From Apostichopus japonicus (lineage: Eukaryota > Echinodermata > Holothuroidea > Aspidochirotida > Stichopodidae), in contig NC_092576.1 in the NCBI RefSeq assembly GCF_037975245.1, positions 33,830,611-33,894,610 of the forward strand: a stretch of DNA of 64,000 nt, written 5' to 3'. The first letter of the stretch is position 1, and every line of letters starts with the position of its first letter. The position numbers were made by a program, and so were the translations under genes. Below the pieces are notes generated by a model that had not been told where the DNA came from, ran no database searches, and was given only the letters and a program-made list of their open reading frames with translations. This document shows positions 1-11,297 of this stretch, in pieces.

Positions 1-984
1 GTAATATATGTGGTAATTGTAGTTAAACGAATTAATGACATGAAATATTCTTCTTGGTACTGTGCAATTATTTTACTATACATTCACTACCATTGCATAT
101 GAACTTCAGCTCGAATCACGACAACAATGTTATAACAACAACGAATCAAACGTGTTATGTTAACGGTAGTTATTAACATCATCTCCCTCTGTAGTATAAT
201 ACTGTTATTTGTTTTTACAAAGATTGCCGTTCTCATTGTTGGTCGATTCAATCTTACCTTTCATACCGATTTTCTCTCCTGGAACTGTTCCATTTATTTT
301 CCAGACTCTAAACTATAAAATTACAACATGGCGGACCGAATCCTTGTGCTTTAACGTTGTGATATAATGTAATCCACGTACATACAGTATGGGATGGATT
401 CATTACTTCCTGTAGGATATGAGTAATACGAATACATGAAAAAAATTGTATCTGCTTCGCAAAGGTAAACAATATTAGATGAAATTTATGATCTAATGCA
501 CTTTGTTCTCTTTTCTACGATCATATCAATCTGTTTGATGAGAATAAAGAAAGGTTATTTAACAGGACTATTTCTATTAGATGGATATTGTTATTTTTAT
601 TTAAAGGTCTGTGAAATAAATGATACATGCTGGAATGTTGCTTGTAATATTTTTAATCTTTACAATATTGCAAAAAATCCCACTTATCTCTTTGTCCAAT
701 TGTAAGTGATATTTTAAACAGTTTGTTTTCTCAAAATATTAATCAGTGTCAAGTTATGTCAGCGCTCTTATCAACTGAGTAGACCTACTAGCCTTACATT
801 TGGCAAGGAATATGATGTTATTTGTCAATTCTTATCTTGGCTCCGATTGAAAAGCCCTTTAATCGTAGCGCATTATACCGGCGGTCTCGATGCAAATGAA
901 TGACTACTTATCCTGTTTACATGATTCGCCCACAGACAAATTATATCGAGTGATTATGATGTCAGAGAGTGTACCATGATATCA
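1..984. other. No gene seen
   Basis: AT-rich single-copy-looking DNA. No open frame with convincing composition, no splice-bounded exon, no RNA gene and no obvious repeat was recognised here. Confidence 0.5.
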
Positions 985-2586
985 TTGATGTAGTTGTGTA
1001 AGTATATTTAGTGTCGTTATCGAGCCCCATCCTCGCCTTCTTTGAAGGGAGGTATAGCAGTTTCTATAATGATTTATGTTATCGCTTAATTCAGTTGTAT
1101 TTCTCTTCAAGTGGGACGTACCGCTATTTACACACTCCACCGTCCCCACGGGTGTCACTCTCGGTAACCACGTCAAACCCCACAAGAATGTCACTTCCGT
1201 GGTCGACACGCCATACTCCCCCCCCCCCCCCCCCGATATAAGGTAATATGATATTACCCACATGGGTTATTCTATACGCAGAAAATAAAATGTAATATTT
1301 AGTAGATGCAAAATAAAAGATAATTGGTTGGATTCAAGCGTACTGTAAGTATATGGCTATACCTGTACATCGATTGACCTTAAATTTCCGCCTTTTGTTT
1401 TAAAACGCGTTCATACAGCACTTATATAGCCAAAGTACTTCCTTCTCTAAAGAACCCCAACATTGTGATTAGGCAAGAAGGGAAGCGTTCAGATTTACCT
1501 CATAATGAAAGTACCTATTAAATACAGTTCCATTACTTTTTTGAAATAACATCAAGGGTTACACAAAGAAATGCTCAAAGGCATTATAACGATACGATGT
1601 TACTTTCAAATTTTGCTTAATAATAAATAATTCACCTTAAGACCATTTTTGTTTTATCTTTTAAATTGTTGTTTGTTTAACTAATATGATTTTTATCATT
1701 ATTTTGATATCAAGAAAGCTAGATATTCTTTTTTTCATAAAAAAAATGATCGTTTTTGCTGAAATATAAACTCAGCGACGTCCTTATTTGCAGGTAAATA
1801 TAAATCATCAACCGTTGAAAAATTGGTGTTATCACCGCAAGTAGTAGTAGTAAAGGTAAAGCAAATTTTCAGTACGTTTGGAAACATAGTCAGCACATAG
1901 ATGCAGATTGTGTTTTCAGCGCCCACCTTTAAATGAGATTTATTCCCTTAAAATATTTGCACAAATCGTAAATGGTAATGATATTGTTGTGAGATCCGGG
2001 GATTCTACGAATGTACCAATGAGCTCGACTTTTTAATAGATGTATGTTTACTAAGTTTTCTTGGAAGCTATATTACTTTTATTGTGTTGAAAGTCACTTC
2101 TAAATTACTTCCTCAGCTATCCCTTTCACTTGAATTTAGTAAGATAAAGGTTAGTTATGACTGCAGACTCCAGGCTTCATATTTGTAAATCTCCATGGTC
2201 GCTTTACTGCTGTACACTTGCAACAAAATATATTGATCATTATAAAGGGGAACCTAACACAACATGTCATGTAGTCATTTCGTAGCAAGGCATTTTATCG
2301 TTTATTCAGCTTTGTATACCGTAACTACGTGTACATAGAGTTTGGAATTGAATCATCTTGATGTGTAATTAATGTTTTTGTCGACTGAAAATCCTCCGCA
2401 AGGAAAATTTTCAGATTAAGACGCTGGTAGTTTATAGCTTTCCAGTCATTTACCTGTGCTGCCATTATCGCAAATATTATTCTCGTTAAGTCTAGCCTAA
2501 CATAGCATACAATAGCCTATGTAGATCATACTGCATACACAACTTTTTAAATTTGTATCACTACTGCTTATTTAATGTCTAGATAC
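985..2586. repeat. Diverged tandem duplication, copy A (about 1.6 kb)
   Basis: This stretch can be followed in order, with substitutions and indels, in the next 1.6 kb. Shared landmarks include TATTTAGTGTCG near 1006 and 2590, TTCTCTTCAAGTGGGA near 1102 and 2685, CTATACGCAGAAAATAA near 1271 and 2930, AGTAGATGCAAAATAAAAG near 1300 and 2952, and CATACACAACT near 2533 and 4170. I see no gene in it. Small open frames on the minus strand shift frame between copies, so the similarity does not look like protein conservation. Boundaries are approximate. Confidence 0.75.
1218..1234. repeat. Poly-C run
   Basis: An uninterrupted run of about 17 cytosines within copy A; copy B lacks it at the matching point. 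Confidence 0.9.
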
Positions 2587-4225
2587 TTGATATTTAGTGT
2601 CGGTATCGTGTTCCTCCATTTCCTTTGATGTGAAGGGGCCAGAACATTCTATAATGATTCATGATATCATTTAATTCAGTTGTGTTTCTCTTCAAGTGGG
2701 AGTACCACTGATTCCACCTTCCACTGTGCCCATGGTTGTCACTCTCGGGAACCACGCCATACCCCCACAAGAATGTCTCTTCCGTGGTTGATACTTCCGG
2801 TAACCACGCCATACTACACCCGAGAAATGGTAATAATTAAAAAAATTAAAATATAAATTAAAATAAAAAAAATAAAAAAAAATAAAATATAAATAAATTA
2901 AAATAAGTAAATTACCCACATGGCATATTCTATACGCAGAAAATAACATTTAGTAGATGCAAAATAAAAGTGAACTGGTCGGATTTAAACGCACTTTCTG
3001 CATATGGCTTCGAATGTACCTTTGTATCGATTGACGTGAAATGTTCGCCTTCTGTCTTAAATCGCGCTTTAATAGCACGTATGCAGCTGAATCGCTTCTC
3101 TTAAGTAACATGCACTTCAATGTGACAAGGCAAGAAGGTAAGAGTTCAGATCGACCTCATTTTGAAATACAGTTCCAATACGTTTTGCAAATAACATCAC
3201 GGGTTACACAAACAAACGTCTCACCTGCTTTAATATCGATAAGATGTTCCTTGCATGGTTAGCAATTGAACATTTGTTACCTTAAGAATTTTTTAAATTG
3301 TTGATTGTTCAACTGATATGATTTCTTCCCTATTGTTTTGATATCGGGAATGCTAGATATGTTTTTGTTTTGCAATAGAAAATGATCGTCTGCGTTAAAA
3401 TATAAACCCAGCGACGTTCTTACTTGCAGGCAAACACAACTCCTCAACAGTTGATTTTGTGTTTTGTTCATCACACTGCGAGTAGCCGTAGCCCAGAGAC
3501 ACAGCAGATGTTTGTAATCTCGTCAGCACATAATTGCAAGACTAGGTTTTTGCAGCCACCTTTAAATGTTATTTACACCCTTGAAATGTTCACAAAGTCA
3601 GCACTAGGGTCACAATTGTTTTTACATCCGGGGTTTCCGCGCCTGTACCAGTGAGCTCGACTAACTAGTGCATATTTGTTTACGTAGTTTTCTTGGTTGC
3701 AATGTTACTTGTTGTGTGTTAAAAGTCGACTTTATACTACCGCAGCTTCTCCTATCACGTGAATTATAATGAGACTAAATGCCAGTGTTGACTGCGGACT
3801 CCCATGCTATATATTGGTAATTGTCTTTGATTCCTGTACTGATGTACACATGTAACAAAGTAAAGTTGACCATATATCACCGAAAATAATAAAAAAAGGC
3901 CTAACACAACATGTTACGAAGTCAGTTCGTAGAAAGGTATAATATCGTTTATTCAGCCTTGTATATTGTAACTACGTATGCAGAGAGTTTGGAAATGAAT
4001 CATTTTGAAATGTGCTATTTGGTATTGTCGGATAAAAGAAAACATGAAAAATTAAGACGCTGGCAGTGTTAAACTTTACACTCATTAGCAAGGGCTGCCA
4101 TTATCGCAAATGTTATTGTCATTAAGTGAAGCCTTCCGTATCAAACCATACCCAGGCATATCATAATGCATACACAACTATATTAATGCTTATCACTACT
4201 ACTTGTTCAATTATACGTATTTGAG
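2587..4225. repeat. Diverged tandem duplication, copy B
   Basis: Second copy of the unit that begins near 985, in the same orientation and directly adjoining it. Colinear blocks are separated by small indels. An A/T-only low-complexity stretch at about 2838-2910 takes the place of the poly-C/ATATAAGG segment of copy A. No coding sequence recognised. Confidence 0.75.
2838..2910. repeat. A/T low-complexity tract
   Basis: About 70 bases composed almost only of A and T, with runs of A broken by TAAAAT and TATAAA words. It lies inside tandem copy B. Confidence 0.8.
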
Positions 4226-5987
4226 TTTCTACTGCACAAGTCATACAATTTGGTATACAGGATGTTAGCTATTCGTATGCTTGTTCAGAGAAGATCAAAG
4301 GGTGGTCGGAATTGTCCGGTTTCTATTTTCAGACCTAACAGTGATAAAATTGGATTGCCGGATAGATAAAGGTAATTGGATATACTCAGGAAACGATGTG
4401 AACTTCCCATATTGTTGTTTCAAGTTGCATACTGTATTACACGCAATGGCGTATTACTGAGGCCCATAGAAGGTAATACACTAGATCAGTTTCAGTCTTC
4501 CAAGGAAGCTGTCTTTTAGTCCGATGAACTGGTTTACCGATGAAATGCCTAGAAACGTTACGTTATATAATGGAGCTATAAACATAGCTCCATGGTTATA
4601 TATATTAACAAAGGACAGTAAGTTACTGTTGATCAATTTGTAACTAAAAACTGTGATCATTGAATTTATTTCTTGGCCATCAACGGACTGACTAGACTTT
4701 ACAAAATGATAGTAATATGTTGTGCCAAAGGATTCCGCTTGACTCACTTTACAACATTAATAATCTCCACCAAAGTGTCCACCCTTCGCCCTGGTAGAGT
4801 GAAAAGGCCCCCTCAAATTCTTAGGCACATGCAAGCGGGCTCATCTGCCCCCGCCTCTCCTCCTGCTCTGGCCTGCCCCAGAAGTGTGGATCTATACCCG
4901 ATCTTGACGGTTTATGAAACTGTGGTATCCCATACTCATTAGCTCCCTGACGGTTGGTTCCAACATATTTTGCCAACGAATTACAATTGTTAGACTGCGT
5001 CATTATTACCATATGATAATTACATGGATGCTTACAACCCTTTCTTTTATTTCTCTGTTTTTCCAATTGACAAAGCAGTACGTTCACTGAAATATGTTAA
5101 GTCATGCAGCGTGCGAATTGCATCCCTTTTGCTTATCGTAGTTATGTATATAGCATTGAAACGGTCTGAATAACATTTTCAATTCCCAAAATGCATATTT
5201 ACGATAAAGAAAGTAAAACTTGTGCTTTTCTTTTAATAATATAGATCACCTGCTACACTCCTCGACAATACTAAACCTTTGAGCTGAATCTTTGTATTAG
5301 CAACAAAGTAGTAGGCAATGGATATTTTCTCTTTCCTTCCCTTCCAACCCCCTCACCCTCTCACGGAATATTGTGATGTACTAGTGTGCGATATGGGAAT
5401 GAACATTGCAAACAATGTATTGACAGGATTATACTGACTATTAGTTCAGACGATACGGAATGTTTGGGGAGGCGTGGGGTGAAGGGGCGGGGTGAGGAGG
5501 ATAGTTGGGTAATTACGTGATGAATACTAAAGTATGCAAACTATAATAAGATACTCATATCATACACAACTAGGGACAGTTTCGGTTGTTATTTTTATAG
5601 ATGAGAAGACTACAGCTATAAGTAAGAAAATACATAAAACCTAAGTGACGAAAGCCTATTGTATTTCCGAGCGTTTTCGTTACGTTTGGCAAGGTTCCAC
5701 AAGGCATACTTATACCATTATAATGATTTATAACCTGGCCGTTACATCACTGTATTTTATTATTCTGTTCTGAATAATAATGAGGGGATAGAAGGTCAAT
5801 TAGAGACAGGTTTTGTTAAAAAGATGATTTATATATCAACGATATTTTGTATTTTCTACGACAAATGCAAAGGCAGCTTTCAAATACCACAATCTAAAAA
5901 AAAGAGGAACGAATACCCCAAAAAAAGTGATACGAAACAGTGAACTTTATCTGAAAAAGATCATTCTCTTTAATTTACGTTTTCCTG
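4226..5987. other. No gene seen
   Basis: No supported exon, RNA or mobile element. The stretch 4741-4930 is richer in C than its surroundings (many CCCC and GCCC words) but has no frame or structure I can name. A G-quadruplex motif inside it is listed separately. Confidence 0.45.
5466..5492 (+). other. Canonical G-quadruplex motif
   Basis: Four runs of four guanines are separated by loops of 6, 4 and 1 bases (GGGG at 5466, 5476, 5484 and 5489). This meets the usual four-tract definition for an intramolecular G-quadruplex. Further GGAGG words follow. No gene is near enough to suggest a regulatory role. Confidence 0.8.
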
Positions 5988-6388
5988 TTAATAGTTAATC
6001 ACAATGTTCATTACCCCGGTAAATGATAGCTGTTAATAGTTAATCAAAAGCCCATAACCTCTGTATAAGATAGCTGTTTATAGTGAATAACGAGGCCAAT
6101 TGCCTAATACGATAGCGGTTAATAGTTAATCACAAGGTGCGTTACCCATGTATACGAAAACTGTTTGTAGTCAATCACAAGGTCCATTAACCCTGTATCG
6201 ATTGCTGTTCATAGTCAGTCACAAGACCCCGTTACAACGGTATACGATAGATGTTAGTAGTCAATCACAAGGCCCATTAACCAGGTATACGATAGCTGTT
6301 AATCACAAGGTCCATTGCCCCTATATACGATAAGTAGTCAATCATAAGGCCCATTACCCCGGTATACGATAGCCGTTGATAGTTAACA
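5988..6388. repeat. Minisatellite, about nine diverged units of roughly 40-44 bp
   Basis: A unit resembling GATAGCTGTTAATAGT + CAATCACAAGGCCCATTA + CCCCGGTATAC recurs about nine times head to tail, with point changes and small deletions. Examples of the CACAAGG core lie near 6130, 6176, 6250, 6268 and 6305. The open frame read through it is simply a by-product of the repeat. Confidence 0.85.
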
Positions 6389-7159
6389 TAGACTTTGTTA
6401 TAGTCTTGTCTGGTATGAAGGAGAAGCGATACAAAACATGGAAACAATATTCATATATTGCTTCATTGCTTCCCCACACCACCTCAAAGTACTCTGATGA
6501 AACCAGAAACCAACTTTGGTTAATAATATATATTTTAGCGAGTTTGACTAAATTACTTGCAGAAATGACAAAAATATATACAGATATTATGATAAGCAAC
6601 TGATTGATATTTCGCAGGCCTTTAAGTTACAACATTGTAAATTACGTTTACATGCGTATAGCAGTGTCTTTCAAGTAATTTGTTCATGAGATCAATCCTT
6701 CAACTTTCTCATCACATAAAGCTGTCTCATCCACTGCTGACACTTTTGTCGCCCATTGGTGATGGTAATTTTCCTGGTAATAAAGCGTAAACAATTGAAA
6801 ACATGCATGTTGGTTAATTTCCCTCCCAATTAATGTAAAAGGGACCGCTATTTGAAGATTGGTTCAGTAAATGCTATATGTAGCTTTAACTACTCTTGAA
6901 ACATCAACAAGATAGGAAAAAAATAAAGCAGTGTTGAGACCGGTTCATTGTACCTCGTGTTTATTGCGTAATAGTTAGTTGATATGTTTACTCGTAACTG
7001 ATCACACGAAGAAGCCACGGGGCCCACGATCCCCATCCCTCCCTCCTCCTCTAAGGAACATAAACTTAAGCAAACAATTCCTAAAATAAACAAAATAAAA
7101 TTGTTCCAAATCAGATACTTATAGCCACAAACGTAATAAAGCATGGCAATAAGAATACC
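6389..7159. other. No gene seen
   Basis: No exon, RNA gene or repeat recognised between the minisatellite and the inverted-repeat element that begins at 7160. Confidence 0.45.
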
Positions 7160-9306
7160 AGTGTATAAATTTAAGAAATTTGAAGTGGTTGTCCCCAGGA
7201 CAACCAGCTCACCAATTGTTGGTTGTCCTGCTGAAATTTTGGTCGTCCTGTAAAGCTGCTATATAGTAATTTATCTTCAGAAAAACAATACTTGTTTGGG
7301 ACTCCCAAGAAACCATGAATGTTGAGCGATTTCATGGATTCTAGATCAAATTCTGTGTTTCTTTCAGCGGCATTGCTGGATTTTATTTTCTAATAATGCT
7401 GACTGTAGCAAAGATTGTGTACATTAGTTAGGTACATGATGTTTTGCTGCATGGCGTAACGATACAATAACCGCGTGGTAAGCTGTAGGTGCGTCATAGT
7501 ACTGGTTTAGTTTTTCAGTTTCAGTAATGTTATTAGCGAAAAAAAGTTTGGGTCCCAGGGACGCGAGCCCCCGAAAAAGTTTGCGTCCTGTAAAAAAAAA
7601 GCTTGCACCCCGATCGAACACCAATTGCGTTGATTGTGTGACCTACTGTACTAATACTAGTGTAGTATCACTGCCTATACTTTGTGAATGTTATACACAA
7701 TATTATAGGGCAGATGGCTCAGTGTCTTAGCTTCGGTGTTTGACAGGGGCGGCCCGGCCGACTCCTCCTTTCGCCCACCCTGCCGTTTCTAAAAAAAAAT
7801 ACCCCCAGCCCCCGCCTCCATCCGCCCTTGTACTTCCCTACTCGCCAATTCAGTAGTAGCTCCATGCTTAGACCTTGTAGCGCTTCCAACAGCCAAACTC
7901 TTCAAAATCACTGTACCTACAGTGTGCATATCTCTCGCTAAATTCCACGCTGTACTACTGCATTTACATAGGCCTGTTCGAACTTCATTTTCAACTACAC
8001 TTGCGCAAATCTTTAAAATTTGATGCAACATTTATCCTGGGTTCTTTGCAAACAATCATCTGTGCGAAAATTACAGTAGGCCTATGTGAATAGATTTTTA
8101 CGCAATGTCGATAAAAAATCAAACTTCAATGTTCTAAAATACAGAAGTAAGTTGATACACGAATGTTGCTCCAAAATAAACTTTTCTGAAGTACGTGGTC
8201 AATTGAGCCGCGAAAAAGTTTGCAACAGAAACTACTGTGGTATGAATGCACATTTCACATTAGCAACTCTTATTGCAGAGAAAAGAAACATACTGTGAGA
8301 TAAAATATCCTTTCCGGATCAGATATGTAAGCTTCCCACAAAAAAACTCATAACTTTTTCTGATCAAAACAATGATTAAAATATTACGTGATAGTCTCAG
8401 ACACAGTTCAAGTGCATCTTCGTACCAGCAGTGATTGTTGTCAAAATGTACGTACAAATATGAGACAAGGCCTAACGTTATGATATTTGAGTGCTCACAT
8501 AAGATAGCCTTTGCCACAAACTTTGATATCTCTACACAAGGGAAAGTAAACGTTGCAAGTAATTGTTGTTAAACAACTTACTGCTTGTTCATTGAGCACT
8601 GAAAATGCAAGAATGTTTGCAAACAATCGGTTGGGACTATTAGCCAATCAATCAAGGGAATCTTGGTAAAGCATCACTGTCTATTTTTTGCATGAAAATA
8701 TCTGTAATGAAGTTTTGGTAACCCTTTACCTTGCAGTTAATTGTTATGATATATTTATTTTCAAACAAATATAATGATCTGTAGGAGTAGGAGAATTTTG
8801 GTTCTTGTCAGAAGAAGTTGTGGTTTTTTGAAAAGAAATAATGAAAGATGTTCGTTCAAAATGTGTTGTTGTTTTCCGTTGACTTAGTTGTGATTGTGTA
8901 CTTGGTGTATGTTTCTCAAAAAAAAGGTGGTGGATGGGCGGGGTCTTTGCCTGTGGGGGTAAACCTGAACTCTGATTGGCCTTTGATGACAAACGGACGG
9001 AACAGAAAATACCATGAAGCTTGGTTTGAGTCGTTCATGTCAATGTGAGGGCTTGGCCTTCCTACGTATATTATTTATTAGATGAAGGCTGATTTGGAAT
9101 GAGTTTCTTCTTATTTGAAATGTCATTTTAAGTTTTGGGTTTCACGCTTGTTTCGTGTCTTTATTTCGTTTGTTTCACGGAACATTAACCAGCCTTTTTG
9201 AAAGTTTTTGGTTGTCCGCCGGGCAACCAGTACTTCACGATTTGACAAGTTTTGGTTGTCCGGCAGGTAATTTGGTCGTCTCGGACGACCGCTAAATTTA
9301 CACACT
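7160..9306. mobile_element. DNA transposon, 2.1 kb, probably non-autonomous
   Basis: The ends are inverted repeats: AGTGTATAAATTTA at 7160-7173 and the complement of AGTGTGTAAATTTA at 9293-9306 (13 of 14 match). Just inside both ends are perfect or near-perfect short hairpins built on GGTTGTCC/GGACAACC: 7187-7205 at the left, 9210-9228 and 9274-9290 at the right. Extra GGTTGTCC copies lie near 7220 and 9254. Such subterminal repeats are typical of cut-and-paste elements, where they bind transposase. I see no clear target-site duplication and no transposase. The interior has only short open frames (7527-7730, 7789-8031, 8086-8298, 8260-8517, 8744-8992) without recognisable motifs. Superfamily unknown. 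Confidence 0.7.
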
Positions 9307-10124
9307 TCATGCTAGATTCAGCTCAACACGGGCAGATGGAGAGGGCGCTCCTGCTCTCGTTTCATTTAATGCAATTATTATTATTATTATTTTTCGGCTT
9401 ATCTTATTTTCACTACATTTTCACTATAAATCATCTGCCATCTCATAAGCTTCATGTAATTTGCGCTGCCTCCAGCTGATTCATTTAAGTATTCGAACAC
9501 CAGTACACCACAGTAACTGCATAGGATAATGTGTAACACGAACTAAAGGTAACACCTGTGAGGTTCAACAGGAATCTTCCATATAAGTATCATTTTAAGG
9601 TATTGCAGATTTTGATTTTGCCGAATTCCTACCAGTTTGTGTGTAGTAATATGTAGAGTGCCGTATAGTTCACAGTGAAATATTTGAAAAAAATGACTCT
9701 ATTATAATTATTTACACATATACGTAAAATATGTACTTAACTATTACATATCTGACCACTAGTTTAGGGTCAATATGGTATTTTCGAGGAACATTGTTCC
9801 TATCAGTTCTATTATTATGGTGTACTGATCATGTATGACCTCAACCTTCAATCTGGTGAGTACAAATTGGTTTACTTCTCGTTTCATGTATACATTATTA
9901 AAATTTAATAAGCAGTTACCAAATATCGGTGCCAACTGATAGTGCAGTTGTCTGTATGTAAACTGAGCGTTGTATGTAGCAGTATATTCAGAGCAAATAT
10001 ATAACACAAAATATATATCATTGCTGAGTATGATTGAACAATTCACAGTATAAATGAAACAGGAAATCCAAACACCTATTCTCGTAGAGGAAATGCTGTT
10101 TTTTCGTACCATAGTACACGCATA
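9307..10124. other. No gene seen
   Basis: Unique-looking spacer between two inverted-repeat elements. A minus-strand open frame of 136 codons (9759-10169) runs into the left end of the next element and shows no motif or splice context, so it is not called. Confidence 0.45.
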
Positions 10125-11297
10125 TACACTCTTAAAATTGTTGGGCAAATTATTGCCCAACCTGGGCAATTATTTACACATCCGTTGGGTCCGTATACCT
10201 CCTGGTTGATATTGGGCAAAAAAGTGCCCAACTAAGTTGGTTAATGATTTTGCCCAGCAAACGGTTAAATAAATACCCAACATCTTTGTCCAACACCTTT
10301 TACCCAATGCCTTTACCCAACAATGTTGGTCACCGATTTGCCCAATGGTTGTGTAAAACCTATTACCAATGGATTTTTCTTTACCCAATGATTCTTGCCC
10401 AACAGCTAGTTAAAAATAATGGTGGTTGGTTAACTAATACAATACAAACATTGGATTGTAACATTTTTCATACAACTGGCTTTATTTAATAGGTTATAAA
10501 GCTTAAACACAGAATGATAAAGAACAAACAAGTAATATATGTTTTCATACTTTTTTTTTTCTGGTCTTTGCCGACTTCAGATTGTTCCTCCAGTATGAAT
10601 TCTCACAGCATTCAGTGCTTGACCCCTATGTACCTAGTTAAATGATCTGTGACTTCGATCCGAAGCAATAATTTCATAAACTCACATTATGGATAAACAC
10701 ATATCAACATTATTAATGCTGAAAATATTAGCTATCCATATTTTGCCATTGTTTACTTTTTTTCAGTTCTTGAAATGTGTTGACCACAGAATACCTCCTG
10801 TATGTTGACATCAACTACACAAGGTACCGGTGCAACACACAATCATGTACAGCTTAATGTTGGTCTCTTTCAAGCAACTCTAGTCTTAATAAGTGAATAT
10901 AATATCACTGATAATTTCAAACAAAAGCCAAATGGTTGTAAATCCCACATTGATTCTACATACTAGAAATAAAAGCAGCTTCAAGATCACAATTATAAGT
11001 GATAATAGGGACATTGCTGGCACCTGATCTGATAAACACACAAAATTGAATATTTGTTTGATAAACCAACCCTGCCTCAACCTTTCACTGTATCAATAAC
11101 AAATCTACCCCCTACAACCCCCCCCCCCCCAACAAAAAAAATATAGATTTTATGTAGGTAAAGTTTACCAAGGCAAACATTTACTATTTCCCTTTAATAT
11201 GTAAATATATATGAGACAAAAGCAACCGTAAAATGTAAACATGTCAGGCTAATACCGAGAAACCATTTGAAAAGTTTGTTCCAAGACACTTTGACCC

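Noticed and set aside
7700-7790. Possible tRNA-derived SINE head (GGCAGATGGCTCAGTG with A-box-like spacing)
   Set aside because: No B box or T-arm follows at the right distance; it continues into C-rich sequence within the 2.1 kb element.
9759-10169. 136-codon minus-strand open frame, among the longest in the window
   Set aside because: No motif, no splice partner, and its start lies inside the left end of the 4.5 kb transposon; AT-rich chance frame is more likely.
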